IMG/VR virus record: IMGVR_UViG_3300021138_000148
Coordinates: 1-26,157 of that record
From: a virus
DNA: 26,157 nt
Reading direction: 5' to 3' (one strand)
Shown here: positions 1 to 7,948 of the stretch, one piece after another
Layout: each line of letters opens with the position of its first letter
How positions within the stretch are numbered: position 1 is the stretch's first letter
Notes under the pieces: model-generated
The model's input: the letters and a program-made list of their open reading frames with translations, nothing else
What the model was told of the DNA's origin: nothing
Databases searched by the model: none
Program-made: the position numbers and the translations under genes

Positions 1-1215
1 GGTACCGACCACAGTGCCGCCGGAGTTTTTGACGTTCGCGCCGATAACCGGCTGGTAGCCGGAATAGGTGCCGGTGGTTCCGGTCGATGCCACGGTGATC
101 TTCGTGACCTCGTTGGAGGTCTTGGAGCCTCGTCGAGGAAAGTCGAAGTTCATCACAAACAGCGGAACTGAGCCGGTGCCGTTTGCCCAATAGCCGTCAA
201 TGGCGAAGTCGTAGCCAGCCTTGTAACCGGCGTCGGAGTAGCCCACGACGATTTGGTCCGCTGACACTCGACGAGACAATGGGAACGACGGGGCGAAGAC
301 GTTGGTGGATCCAAGTGCCGTGGTAACGCGATCTGAAACCTGCATCGTGGCGAAGGCCGAATTGACCATGTTCTGTGCACCAGCAATGACGGCATTCCCG
401 ATGTAGGGCCCGTAGTTCGGGCGGGCGATGTTGCCCCAGAAGTAATACTCCGGGTACAGCGACGACGACGGATAGGTCGAGTAGTCGTTTGCCTGATGGC
501 GAGACGTGAAGTAGTCGAAGCACTCCTTGGCGGTGATGTCCAACGTGTGGTTTTTTGTGTCGAATGACCGGGTGCGCACGAGGCCCGCCCAGACCAGTTG
601 GCCGTCGATGTCGACGCAGAGCAGCGTCTTGTTGGGCGTGGTAGCCGTGATGAGCGTTGCCGGTGGGATTTGCGAGCTCTCAAGCGAGATCGATCCGGTC
701 ATCTGGCCGGCGTTGTTGAGGCGCTGGCTGAACGTCAGGTTCTGCAACGGGATTTCGCCATGGCTGACGGGGCCGTTGCCCAAGATGGCGTATCCGCCCG
801 TGGCGAGGGTGTTCGAACTGAGCGACGCCATCTGCACGCCAAACTGCCCGTAGTTCGTTCCTCGAGAAGCGCCGAGCCCGGAGTAGGTCAGCGTCCCGGT
901 CTGGTTGTACGCAGCGTTTGACGTGCCGACGATGGTCACCGAAGTTCCCGCCGCTGCGAACCAGTTCTGCACGCCCCAGCAGCTCACGATCTTGGTCGTG
1001 GTGTTGCCGATGGCGCCGCCGAAGGGAAGCGCAGCGTCGTAAGTCGGGTAGAGCCCGGTGATGTGGCTTGCCTCCTCAACGCCAATCTGCTGCGCCTTTT
1101 CCGCCGTTGAGATGCTGCCGCCAACGATGGCGGTGTCACCGACCGATGGGCCGAGTTGGGTGACGTTCGACAGGCTGAGGAGGTCGTAGGACCAGACGGT
1201 GACAACTCCGCTCAT
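1..1215 (-). CDS. Minor tail protein, 3' end beyond the window
   Basis: Reading leftwards from an ATG at 1215 the frame stays open for 405 codons to the window edge, so the gene is incomplete at its C-terminus. The start overlaps the stop of the preceding distal-tail gene (ATGA). The protein is rich in Gly, Ser, Thr and aromatic residues, and has a segment reading WAGLVRTRSFD followed by a CFDYFTSR stretch about 230 residues in. That pattern recalls the actinophage minor tail proteins that follow the distal tail protein and form the tail hub or fibre base, as I know the family. Its place directly after the Dit-like gene supports a baseplate or tail-tip role. No enzymatic motif is visible in the part present. 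The broad role is fairly safe; the exact family is not. Confidence 0.8.
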   Translation of the reverse strand, partial: MSGVVTVWSYDLLSLSNVTQLGPSVGDTAIVGGSISTAEKAQQIGVEEASHITGLYPTYDAALPFGGAIGNTTTKIVSCWGVQNWFAAAGTSVTIVGTSNAAYNQTGTLTYSGLGASRGTNYGQFGVQMASLSSNTLATGGYAILGNGPVSHGEIPLQNLTFSQRLNNAGQMTGSISLESSQIPPATLITATTPNKTLLCVDIDGQLVWAGLVRTRSFDTKNHTLDITAKECFDYFTSRHQANDYSTYPSSSLYPEYYFWGNIARPNYGPYIGNAVIAGAQNMVNSAFATMQVSDRVTTALGSTNVFAPSFPLSRRVSADQIVVGYSDAGYKAGYDFAIDGYWANGTGSVPLFVMNFDFPRRGSKTSNEVTKITVASTGTTGTYSGYQPVIGANVKNSGGTVVGT

Positions 1216-2108
1216 GCGAGGTATGCCGGGGCGTAGTCGACTTTGAGCGAACCGCTACCGGAGCCGGTCCATGACGCCGAGATCACGGCGGACTTCGAGC
1301 TGGACGTCATCATGCCTCCAACGAGGGAAATGGGGTTCGGCCACGTCGGCGCTGTTGCCGATGCGGAGTAGTAGGCGCTGCCGGCCTTCGTGATGGTGTG
1401 CAGGTCGGTGTTGATGACGTAGGTGGTCGCCGTCGGCACCGTGCCAGGTTCCACGTTGATGCTCCACTGGGCCACACCGCCGACGGTGCAGGTCACGGTG
1501 ACGTTGCTCATGCCGGTGCTCGTCGAGGCGAACGTCACGATGGGGTTCATATCGACGTCACCGGCGTAGGTGATCGTCGGGATGGAAACGGTGGCGGCGC
1601 TACTGAACGACTGCGTAGTCGACACCGGGTTGCCGTACAACCGAGGGTCGGTGGCGTGGAACCACAACTCAGGGCTTATGCGCCCGGAGTTTGCGTAGTC
1701 AAACGTGTAGGGGTACTTGGCGTCCTTGATGCGCACCATGGCGCCCATGACTGGCCGGTTGGGGATCTGAATCCACAGCGGCAGCTCGGCGTTGACAGCG
1801 ATCGTGTTTGTCAGGTTGGCATTGATGGCGACCTGAAGGGTCTTGAGGAGTGCCTGCGACGTCGATCCACCGTTTTTGAAACCGAGGTCAAGGCTGACGT
1901 CGATATCCCGGCCGGCGAGCAAGTTGTAGCCGGGGAACTCGCCGTGCAAACGTGCTCGAGCAATGTCGCCGGTGTTCAGGGTTGGCAGATCCGAGACACC
2001 TTGAATGCCGACAATCTCGTAAGCGGTGCCTGCGCCAAAGGTCAGACCGTTGAACTGCATCTGCCATGGGCTGAGCGATGGGGCGGAGTAGCCAAGGGGG
2101 AACGCCAT
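1212..2108 (-). CDS. Distal tail (Dit-like) protein
   Basis: A 298-residue protein starting at an ATG that overlaps the tape-measure stop (TAATG). The first half has the features of siphovirus distal tail proteins: an N-terminal segment describing a tail-tube cap, then a GRDIDVSLDLGF strand, then a segment containing LWIQIPNRP and AMVRIKDAKYP before a WFHATDPRLYG motif. The second half (about residue 170 onward) is a Thr/Ser/Val-rich beta domain, as in Dit proteins with a galectin-like C-terminal domain. Position immediately after the tape measure and before another minor tail protein is the classical place for Dit, which forms the ring joining tail tube to tail tip. The assignment rests on position and motif resemblance, not on a search. 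Confidence 0.8.
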   Translation of the reverse strand: MAFPLGYSAPSLSPWQMQFNGLTFGAGTAYEIVGIQGVSDLPTLNTGDIARARLHGEFPGYNLLAGRDIDVSLDLGFKNGGSTSQALLKTLQVAINANLTNTIAVNAELPLWIQIPNRPVMGAMVRIKDAKYPYTFDYANSGRISPELWFHATDPRLYGNPVSTTQSFSSAATVSIPTITYAGDVDMNPIVTFASTSTGMSNVTVTCTVGGVAQWSINVEPGTVPTATTYVINTDLHTITKAGSAYYSASATAPTWPNPISLVGGMMTSSSKSAVISASWTGSGSGSLKVDYAPAYLA

Positions 2109-3931
2109 TATCGGGCTCCTGCGGATCGAAGGGCACGGGATACGGCAGCTGCAATCTGCTGCGGCGTTGCATTTGTGGTGACGTTGATGTTGAGGTCTCG
2201 GGCAAAGGTACGGATGTCGGCCGCTTGCTGCTTCTTGTGGGTCTTAAACCAATCCATTTGCTGCTGCGCCCATTGAGCAAATATATCTTTGGGTACCAAA
2301 TTCTTTTTTGGTCCGCCGACAAGCTTTTGAAATTCTGCAAACGTTGCAGATTTCCCCATCGTCGCCACATAGAGGCCTTCGGAATCAAATTGTTTATACA
2401 TGGGCGCCAGTTGCTTCTTTGACGGACCAACTCTGTGACCACCGTGCCAATGATTTTTGGCCCAGTCCAGATTCTGCTGAACCATGGAAGCACCCAGTAA
2501 CGCTGGAGCAGCATCGGCGAGAACACCTGCGACCAAGCCCATGCCACCTCTTGCACCTGCGACCGAGGCCACGCCACCTTCTGCACCTGCGACCGAGGCC
2601 ACGCCACCTTCTGCGGCAATTGTTCCGTCCTCGGTGGCGGTAGTAGCCGTGTTCACGGCAATTTCTCGCGTGTTGACAACAATTTGTTCAAGCAGGCTGT
2701 TTGAACTTGCGGCACCTGCGCCACCGCTACCGAATGAGGTCACAGACTTGAGGGCTCCGCCGGCATCCTTCATGGCCGAGAAGATGCCCTTGACCTTGTT
2801 GAAGCCCCAGATGATGCTCAACGCAGCGCCAATGCCACCGACAGCCATGCCGAAGTCGGCCACGGCGCCCTTGTTGCGGGTCAGGAAACCAACAAAGTTT
2901 GAGACCCAGCCGGCGGCGATGGTGAGCTTTGGAATGAGCCACTCGCCGAGCTGCTTGCCCATGTTCGTGATCTGCGCGTTGAACGCCTGCATCTTGCCCG
3001 GCAGGGTGTCGGAGAACCCTGCGGCGGCACCCTGCGTCTTTTGCTGAATGGCGTCAAGGATGGTGGTCGTGGCGTGGGCGGACGAGTTGTATTTGTCCTG
3101 AGCATTCTTGACGGCCATTTGTGCGTCTTGCAACGCCCACTGGCCTTTTACGCCCTTCAAAATGTGATTGTTGAGCTCGTACTGCACTCGAGCCAACTTG
3201 ATCTCGGCAGCGATCACCGCTTGGTGCGCCTTGGCCACCGAGGTCGCAGACCCGGATTGCACGTTCAAGTTCAGCCCGAGCTGCTTCACGATGCGCGTGC
3301 TGCCACCCATGATTTTCGCCACGGCGGACGCTGCATCGGCGAGGCTCATGTGCTTGAGGCGTGCGAGGTCAGCCACCTGACCCATAAGCGCAGTGGCTTT
3401 CGCCGTTGATCCGGTAGCGGTAATCAAGGTGGTCAGGGCGACGTTCGTCTGGTCGGCGTTGAATCCAAACTTGGCCATCGAGTTGTACGCAGCGTCGACC
3501 TTGCCTTTGACCTCGTCGAACGACTGGCCGGAGTTCTTGACGGCGGTCTCGAGGTTGGACTGCGCCTGTGCGCCGTCAAGGGCGATCTTCACGGACTCGC
3601 CGGCGATACCGACGAAGGCTGCGAGGCCGGCGCCGGTTGCAGCTGCGCCGAGCCCGGAGATCATGCCGAGGAACCCGTGACCCTTCTTCTCCGCTTCGCC
3701 GAACTTGTTGCCAACCTCGGTGAGCACCTTGCCGAACGGCGTACCCATGGACTCGGCGTGTTGGCCGAGACGGGTGAACAGACCGCCGATCCGGTTGGTC
3801 GACTTGTCGAAGTTGGACTCCATGTCCTTCGACACGCGCTTGGAGACCTCGCCGGTCTCGAGCATGGCCTCAACGGCGGAGCGGTTCTCGCCGACGAGGT
3901 GTAGGCGGACAATGAGGTCGTTCAACGCCAT
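2108..3931 (-). CDS. Tail tape measure protein
   Basis: A 607-residue protein with the hallmarks of a tape measure: a helical N-terminus, hydrophobic Gly/Ala-rich segments near residues 86-108 and 360-380 that could insert into a membrane, and long Ala/Lys/Gln-rich helices. Tape measure length sets tail length at about 1.5 angstrom per residue, so this short example predicts a tail near 90 nm. Residues 440-469 hold three near-identical ten-residue units (GGVASVAGAE-like). From roughly residue 480 on (plus-strand 2108-2490) the DNA becomes clearly richer in A and T and the protein richer in Lys, Asn and aromatics, suggesting a C-terminal part of different origin. It starts at an ATG overlapping the previous stop by one base (TAATG). 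No peptidase or lysozyme motif was recognised. Confidence 0.9.
   Translation of the reverse strand: MALNDLIVRLHLVGENRSAVEAMLETGEVSKRVSKDMESNFDKSTNRIGGLFTRLGQHAESMGTPFGKVLTEVGNKFGEAEKKGHGFLGMISGLGAAATGAGLAAFVGIAGESVKIALDGAQAQSNLETAVKNSGQSFDEVKGKVDAAYNSMAKFGFNADQTNVALTTLITATGSTAKATALMGQVADLARLKHMSLADAASAVAKIMGGSTRIVKQLGLNLNVQSGSATSVAKAHQAVIAAEIKLARVQYELNNHILKGVKGQWALQDAQMAVKNAQDKYNSSAHATTTILDAIQQKTQGAAAGFSDTLPGKMQAFNAQITNMGKQLGEWLIPKLTIAAGWVSNFVGFLTRNKGAVADFGMAVGGIGAALSIIWGFNKVKGIFSAMKDAGGALKSVTSFGSGGAGAASSNSLLEQIVVNTREIAVNTATTATEDGTIAAEGGVASVAGAEGGVASVAGARGGMGLVAGVLADAAPALLGASMVQQNLDWAKNHWHGGHRVGPSKKQLAPMYKQFDSEGLYVATMGKSATFAEFQKLVGGPKKNLVPKDIFAQWAQQQMDWFKTHKKQQAADIRTFARDLNINVTTNATPQQIAAAVSRALRSAGAR
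2525..2614. repeat. Three tandem 30-bp units inside the tape measure gene
   Basis: Units begin with acctgcgacc at 2525, 2555 and 2585. The second and third are identical over all 30 bases and the first differs at several positions. The period is a multiple of three, so unit gain or loss would keep the frame and add or remove ten residues. Confidence 0.9.
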
Positions 3932-4491
3932 TAGAGACCTCCAAGGACTGAGATGGCACCGCTGCGGTCGACGCTGATGCGCTGCATGATGTCTGCCACG
4001 GCGTGCTGGACGCCTTCGGCGAGTTCGGTGCGGTGCGCCTCGAGTGCAGGGGCGAGGAATGGGTAGCGAGCTTGGTCAGCCCACGCGGAAGCAGACCCGT
4101 CCGCTCGAGGGCGGCCGGGGTGACGGAAGATGAGTTCGCCAGATGCACCGGTAGCGGTCGATGACCTGCGACGCCGGTTGCGCTTGCGACCCTTCTCAAG
4201 GTTGCCGATCTCGTACAGACGAGCGAGGACGTTGCCCTTGCCGCCGGCGGAGATGGTGACCGCTGAGCGGTTGGAGGTGAGGCGAATGGTGTGAGCGATG
4301 GTGGTGGAGTGCTCCGACGCACGTTCCATGGCGTCGAGCTTGATGACTTCTGCAGCGGCCTTGAGCCGGCGTTGCATCTCAATCCGCAGCTCGGGCGCAG
4401 CCTTGTCCAGGGCACGACCGAACGCCTGCAATTGGCTGGCGTCGATGCCGGCAACGCCGGTGAGCTGCTGGCTCTTGAGCGGAGATGCCAC
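3931..4491 (-). CDS. HK97 gp10-like tail/neck component
   Basis: A 186-residue basic protein starting at GTG 4491, just after the stop of the tail-chaperone extension, and ending in a TAATG overlap with the tape measure. It has the pattern I associate with the HK97 gp10-like family: an N-terminal helix pair (residues 12-55), then ARLYEIGN with a Gly/Arg-rich loop, FRHPGRP near residue 123, and a C-terminal RYPFLAPALEAHRTEL helix. Family members act at the head-tail junction or as tail completion proteins and usually sit between the connector and the major tail gene. Here the gene lies after the chaperones instead. A role as a minor tail component is a safe description; gp10-like is my motif-based reading. 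Confidence 0.65.
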   Translation of the reverse strand: MASPLKSQQLTGVAGIDASQLQAFGRALDKAAPELRIEMQRRLKAAAEVIKLDAMERASEHSTTIAHTIRLTSNRSAVTISAGGKGNVLARLYEIGNLEKGRKRNRRRRSSTATGASGELIFRHPGRPRADGSASAWADQARYPFLAPALEAHRTELAEGVQHAVADIMQRISVDRSGAISVLGGL

Positions 4492-4493
4492 GG

Positions 4494-4694
4494 TCAGCCT
4501 CCAAGTGCTGCTGCGATGTTCTGGGCTTGGCGCTCCTCAGATGCGGAGCGGTGAATCATCCCGACGTGCCGTACTCGGTCAAGCAGGTGCGCCGGCTGCA
4601 CTTCGATGACGTCGGGGGTCCATCCGGTGATCTCAATGATCTGGACGAGTTCCTCCGTGGTCTGCAACCAGTCCGGGAGGTTTGGGTGCTCCAT
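4494..4694 (-). CDS. Tail assembly chaperone, downstream frame (T part)
   Basis: The frame encodes 66 residues from ATG 4694 (MEHPNLPDWLQ...), but it is open further upstream to 4742. The upstream codons read PYAALERLSLALRGQ in line with the rest, which is the typical content of the gpGT-type extension of siphovirus tail assembly chaperones. It is therefore probably made mainly as a -1 frameshift extension of the gene at 4715-5137 rather than as an independent protein. Its position between major tail protein and tape measure is diagnostic for this pair. The chaperones bind the tape measure and tail tube subunits during assembly and are absent from the finished particle. No strong ribosome site precedes ATG 4694. 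Confidence 0.8.
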   Translation of the reverse strand: MEHPNLPDWLQTTEELVQIIEITGWTPDVIEVQPAHLLDRVRHVGMIHRSASEERQAQNIAAALGG

Positions 4695-4714
4695 CTGCCC
4701 TCTAAGCGCCAGGC

Positions 4715-5137
4715 TCAGTCGCTCGAGGGCTGCGTAGGGCTCTCAGGGTCCGGGCTGGGCTCAGCGACGAAGAAAGCCTTGTCCTTGGCGTCCATGCAGG
4801 TTTTGCCGAGCACGTCGGCGGCTTGGGCGGGGATTTGGTCGTAGCCGTCGGCGTCGACGGGGAACCCGAAGGACCACGACTCAACCATGCACAGCACAGC
4901 GGCGATCTCGAGGGCCACGAAGCAGTCGATCTCCTCGTCGGAGACCGCTGCGGTCGTTGGCTCGGCATCGTCGGGGGTTGGGGCACTGACCGAAGCCTCC
5001 GCCTCCATCCGCCGCAGCATGGCGCGCTGGTAGCGGATGGTGGCGACTTCGACGGGGAGCCGCTGCTTCCGGGTGACGCTCTCGGGGTTCCGAAGGACTG
5101 CGGAGTTGCCGCCGGGCAGGTCGATGGTCGTCGGCAT
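4715..5137 (-). CDS. Tail assembly chaperone (G-like)
   Basis: A 140-residue acidic protein starting at an ATG that overlaps the end of the major tail gene. It resembles gpG-type chaperones by place and build: a short beta-like N-terminus, a basic helical segment (VTRKQRLPVEVATIRYQRAMLRRMEAE, residues about 21-47), then an acidic helical domain (EEIDCFVALEIAAVLCMVESWSF) and a Pro/Ser/Asp tail where the frame is left for the T part. It would help load major tail protein onto the tape measure in the cytoplasm. Confidence comes from gene order (major tail protein, G, GT, tape measure) more than from sequence motifs. Confidence 0.75.
   Translation of the reverse strand: MPTTIDLPGGNSAVLRNPESVTRKQRLPVEVATIRYQRAMLRRMEAEASVSAPTPDDAEPTTAAVSDEEIDCFVALEIAAVLCMVESWSFGFPVDADGYDQIPAQAADVLGKTCMDAKDKAFFVAEPSPDPESPTQPSSD
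4734..4742 (-). other. Candidate -1 ribosomal frameshift site in the tail chaperone pair
   Basis: The -1 frame is open only from 4742 downwards and the 0 frame stops at 4715, so a shift must occur in this interval. In the 0 frame the codons read AGC CCT ACG. A Pro-tRNA on CCT (4736-4738) could re-pair with CCC (4737-4739), giving ...SP then YAALERL. No canonical X XXY YYZ heptamer is present. Confidence 0.5.
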
Positions 5138-6333
5138 CAGCAGTAGGTCGTCCCGCTGGCGATGGCGTTCTTCAAGGTGACCTTGGCGGGGCTGACGCCA
5201 CCACCGGCAGTCGTTGCGTCGGTCGAGTTGGCAATGCCTTCAAACTCGAACTCCTCAATGACGTAGGGCTTGGAGTCGACGACGATCTTCGGGTTGAAGA
5301 CGTTGCACTTGGTCATCTGGACGTTGAGGCCGGTGGTCGTGCCGGTGCCCTGCGTCGAGCTGATGACCACGGCCGGCTGCGTGGCAGCGGTGACGTAGTT
5401 GTATTGCACGTCGTCGTTCTTCCAGTAGGTCACCTTGCCGGTCACCTGCAACGGTCCGACCCAGATGGTTGCGGGGTCTTGCTGGCCGGTGAGGGCCATG
5501 ACGTTCTCGCTGTTCTGGCGTGAGAAGGTGATTTCAAACGATTGCGCTTGGCCGACTGCGGTGCCGGCAACGGTGAGGCTCCCGGTCCATGCTGCGAGCG
5601 GCTTGAGGGTTGACACCGAAGCGACAGCTGCGGAGCCGGCGTAGACACCGGAGGCACGAGCCATGAACTTCGCCGTGTACGCCATGAGCGCACCGGGATC
5701 GAGCGTGAGGGTCAGGTCGGTGAACTTGCCGCCGGCGTAGACACGGGTGTTGAGCCCGTCGTAGAACCACAGCATGACCGGAGTGGGCTGCTGGTTCTTT
5801 GTGGCGGTGTTGTCGACACCGAAGGCGTGTTGGCTCGGGCTTCCGGCCGTGTAGTCCTCAGCACCGAAGATGCCGCCGACGAGGTACCCGAAGGTGTCAG
5901 CGAACACGGCGCCCGAGATGTCCCAGGTGGAGGTGCGCATGCCTTGGATGGCGGCGTAGGTCTTGACCGAGGATCCCTGGTAGGACTGATCGAGCAGCTG
6001 CGCGTACTCGTCGGCCGGAGCGATCTTCTCGAGCGGCAGGTAGAACGCCGGCGAGTTCGTGGCTTGGAGCGCAACGTAGGTGTTGGCGTTGTGCGACAAG
6101 GTCGGCGTCACGGTGATCGTGCCGGTCGTGCCTGAACTCGATCCGACGGTGTAGGCGAGCACCTCGGTGTTCGGACCGTCGATGATGAAGGCGTACCCGG
6201 TCGAAGCGATGCTGCCGACCACGTTGCTCAACGCGACGGCCTGAGAGGTCGTCGTGGTGATGGCTGCGCTCGTTTGGCCGTTGATGCGGTCCATCGAACC
6301 GCCGACCCACGTTCTGAATGAGGACAATGGCAT
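5137..6333 (-). CDS. Major tail protein (tail tube)
   Basis: A 398-residue protein preceded by a good ribosome site (AGGAGACC) before ATG 6333. It is rich in Thr, Ser, Val and Gly with alternating hydrophobic residues, as expected of tail-tube beta-sandwich proteins. The N-terminal ~75 residues form a Thr-rich segment that may be an extra domain. The middle carries LTLTLDPGALMAYTAKFMARASG and the C-terminus has VIEEFEFEGIANSTDATTAGGGVSPAKVTLKNAI, close to the ends of actinophage tube proteins that I know. Position between the connector/terminator genes and the chaperones supports the call. The protein is larger than the ~200 residues of minimal tube proteins, so an appended domain is likely. 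Confidence 0.8.
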   Translation of the reverse strand: MPLSSFRTWVGGSMDRINGQTSAAITTTTSQAVALSNVVGSIASTGYAFIIDGPNTEVLAYTVGSSSGTTGTITVTPTLSHNANTYVALQATNSPAFYLPLEKIAPADEYAQLLDQSYQGSSVKTYAAIQGMRTSTWDISGAVFADTFGYLVGGIFGAEDYTAGSPSQHAFGVDNTATKNQQPTPVMLWFYDGLNTRVYAGGKFTDLTLTLDPGALMAYTAKFMARASGVYAGSAAVASVSTLKPLAAWTGSLTVAGTAVGQAQSFEITFSRQNSENVMALTGQQDPATIWVGPLQVTGKVTYWKNDDVQYNYVTAATQPAVVISSTQGTGTTTGLNVQMTKCNVFNPKIVVDSKPYVIEEFEFEGIANSTDATTAGGGVSPAKVTLKNAIASGTTYC

Positions 6334-6342
6334 CTGGGTCTC

Positions 6343-6519
6343 CTAGTTGGAAGGGTCCGGGGTGGACGGGTCTGTCGGGGCTGGCGCTGCCGGGGCTGCG
6401 ACTTCCTCGAAGAAGTTGGGGTCAGGGTTTTCGTCAGCGGTGACGATTTCGCCTGGCTCGACCACACGACCGTCGAAGAACCGACGCTCGTAGGGGTAGG
6501 TCATTTGGAACTGCGCCAT
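6343..6519 (-). CDS. Small acidic hypothetical protein
   Basis: A 58-residue product (MAQFQMTYPYERRFFDG...) with a strong ribosome site, AGGAGGACTC directly before ATG 6519. It starts with a short aromatic-rich stretch, continues with RVVEPGEIVTADENPDPNFFEEV, and ends in a Pro/Ala/Thr/Asp tail. The core resembles short phage proteins that sit beside connector genes and describe a small beta unit, but I cannot name a family. It is co-transcribed with the tail terminator-like gene upstream and the major tail gene downstream, so a minor structural or assembly role is likely. Confidence 0.65.
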   Translation of the reverse strand: MAQFQMTYPYERRFFDGRVVEPGEIVTADENPDPNFFEEVAAPAAPAPTDPSTPDPSN

Positions 6520-6527
6520 GAGTCCTC

Positions 6528-6992
6528 CTAGAGGGTGGTTTCGGCGTGGACGGTGATGACGATGTCGGTTTGAACACCGGCAGGTTCTTGGATCGGTGCG
6601 GGTTCTCCGCCTCGTGTCCCAGAGGGGTAGCAAACCTCGACGAGCCCGCCGACGGTGGGGTCGTTGCGGATCGCCGTTTCGACGTAGGCGGCGATGACCC
6701 ATGCACGGTTCATGCAGGTCGCTCCGTCTTCGTTGCTGTAGACCGAGACGTGCACGTCGAAGTCGTAGGACTCTCGCAGGGTGCCGGCTCCGAACCCACC
6801 AGTGAACGACTGGAAGGTGGAGACCCGGTTGACCTCACCGGGAATGTAGACAACCTCGTCCTCGACGTTCGGGCCCGGTGTACCAAGGCAGACCGTCATG
6901 GCGCCAGCGTTTGAGTCGGCGGCAACGACCGCAGCGATGTCGGCCAAGATCGCCTGGACAACCTGTGGAGCGGTGGAAACCGGGATCGCCAC
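6528..6992 (-). CDS. Tail terminator / head-tail joining protein candidate
   Basis: A 154-residue protein starting at GTG 6992, whose first base overlaps the TAG stop of the connector gene. An N-terminal helix (VVQAILADIAAVVAADSNAG) is followed by beta-strand-like segments containing SYDFDVHVSVYSNEDGATC, then a helix (AWVIAAYVETAIRNDP) and a final strand pair ending in VQTDIVITVHAETTL. This helix-strands-helix-strand arrangement and the place just before the major tail gene match tail terminator proteins, which cap the tube and join it to the head. The fold argument is inference from pattern; no definite family motif was recognised. Confidence 0.6.
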   Translation of the reverse strand: MAIPVSTAPQVVQAILADIAAVVAADSNAGAMTVCLGTPGPNVEDEVVYIPGEVNRVSTFQSFTGGFGAGTLRESYDFDVHVSVYSNEDGATCMNRAWVIAAYVETAIRNDPTVGGLVEVCYPSGTRGGEPAPIQEPAGVQTDIVITVHAETTL

Positions 6993-7948
6993 TAGAAGAC
7001 CGCCGGTGGCTTCTTGGAGGGCAGCAGCAGCTCACGAACACGGTTCGGGACGAAGAAGCCCATGATCTCGCGCCCTGGCTCTTGGTCGTCGACCTCGTAG
7101 CCGGGGATGCCGATCTGCGGGCGTCGACGCTGCGTTTGGCTGTAGTTCACGCGCAGCAGCTCGAGGGCGCCGAGCGTGATATTGGGCTCAATGGTTGCCC
7201 GGCCGGCGTAGTAGGACACCTGCACGGTCTGGCGACCCGGCGTGAACGCCGTGGTGCCACCGCCGACGGTGCGACGGACGATGCGACCAGTGGCGAGTTC
7301 GACTTCGCAGCTGTAGATCTGACCGTGGCTCGGGTCTTGGATAATGGCGAGGGGCCACGCAATCGGTCCGACGTACTCGGTCACGGCGATCACGGCCGAG
7401 ACCGGACGCTGACGCAGGATGACGGTGTCAGTGCCGCCGTCGTGCCACTCCTCGACAACCTTCTGGATCACGGGACCGACGATGAACTCGACGACGGGGC
7501 CGAGGCCCTTGATCATGCGCACGATCTTGGCGTCGTCGGTCTTCATGGTCGCCGGGATGTTCAGGTAGTCCTTTGCCTCAGCGAGCGAGATGATCAGGTT
7601 GCCACCTGCGGTTGTCAGGTTCTCCTCGACGAGCACGTCAATGTAGCCGTCAGCCGGAGCGGTCTGAATGGAGCCGTCGCCGTAGGTCACGACGAAGTTC
7701 GCCATGAACTGCCCCGCCGTGGCGGTTTGGGTGCCAGAGAACAAAAACGACACGGTGCCGGCCGAAGCGTTGGTCACCGTGGCGCTGGCATTGATCGCCG
7801 GCGTGCTTGAGGTCAGGGTACGCATCACGAAGTTGACCGTGGCGCCGGTGAGGTTGAGCGCCGCACCTGTCGCATCGGTCAGCGTGTAGGTCAGTGCAGG
7901 CTTGGTGTCGCCCTGCCGAATGACGAAGTCGTACCCAGGATTTGGCAT
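6992..7948 (-). CDS. Head-tail connector with N-terminal Ig-like (BppU-type) domain
   Basis: A 318-residue protein that reads as a fusion. Residues 1-110 (DFVIRQGDTKPALTYTLTD..., LTGATVNFVMRT) look like the immunoglobulin-like N-terminal domain typical of BppU/baseplate-type proteins. From about residue 118 (IISLAEAKDYLNI, then DDAKIVRMIKGLGPVVEFIVGPVIQKVVEEWHDG) it continues as a gp6-like head-tail adaptor. The adaptor domain fits a ring protein between portal and tail, and the gene stands in the connector position. The Ig-like part would probably project from the neck. It starts at ATG 7948, overlapping the previous stop by one base (TGATG). The domain join is continuous in one frame with no sign of a frameshift. 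Confidence 0.75.
   Translation of the reverse strand: MPNPGYDFVIRQGDTKPALTYTLTDATGAALNLTGATVNFVMRTLTSSTPAINASATVTNASAGTVSFLFSGTQTATAGQFMANFVVTYGDGSIQTAPADGYIDVLVEENLTTAGGNLIISLAEAKDYLNIPATMKTDDAKIVRMIKGLGPVVEFIVGPVIQKVVEEWHDGGTDTVILRQRPVSAVIAVTEYVGPIAWPLAIIQDPSHGQIYSCEVELATGRIVRRTVGGGTTAFTPGRQTVQVSYYAGRATIEPNITLGALELLRVNYSQTQRRRPQIGIPGYEVDDQEPGREIMGFFVPNRVRELLLPSKKPPAVF

Noticed and set aside
2525-2614. 30-bp repeats as a CRISPR array
   Set aside because: Units are directly adjacent with no spacers and lie in frame inside the tape measure gene.
4743-4760. GGACCCT upstream in the tail chaperone as the slippery site
   Set aside because: A -1 shift there runs into TGA at 4743-4745 at once, so it cannot give the long fusion.
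6878-7810. A 310-codon plus-strand frame opposite the connector gene
   Set aside because: It crosses two genes in the standard late order and shows no motif; antisense artefact.
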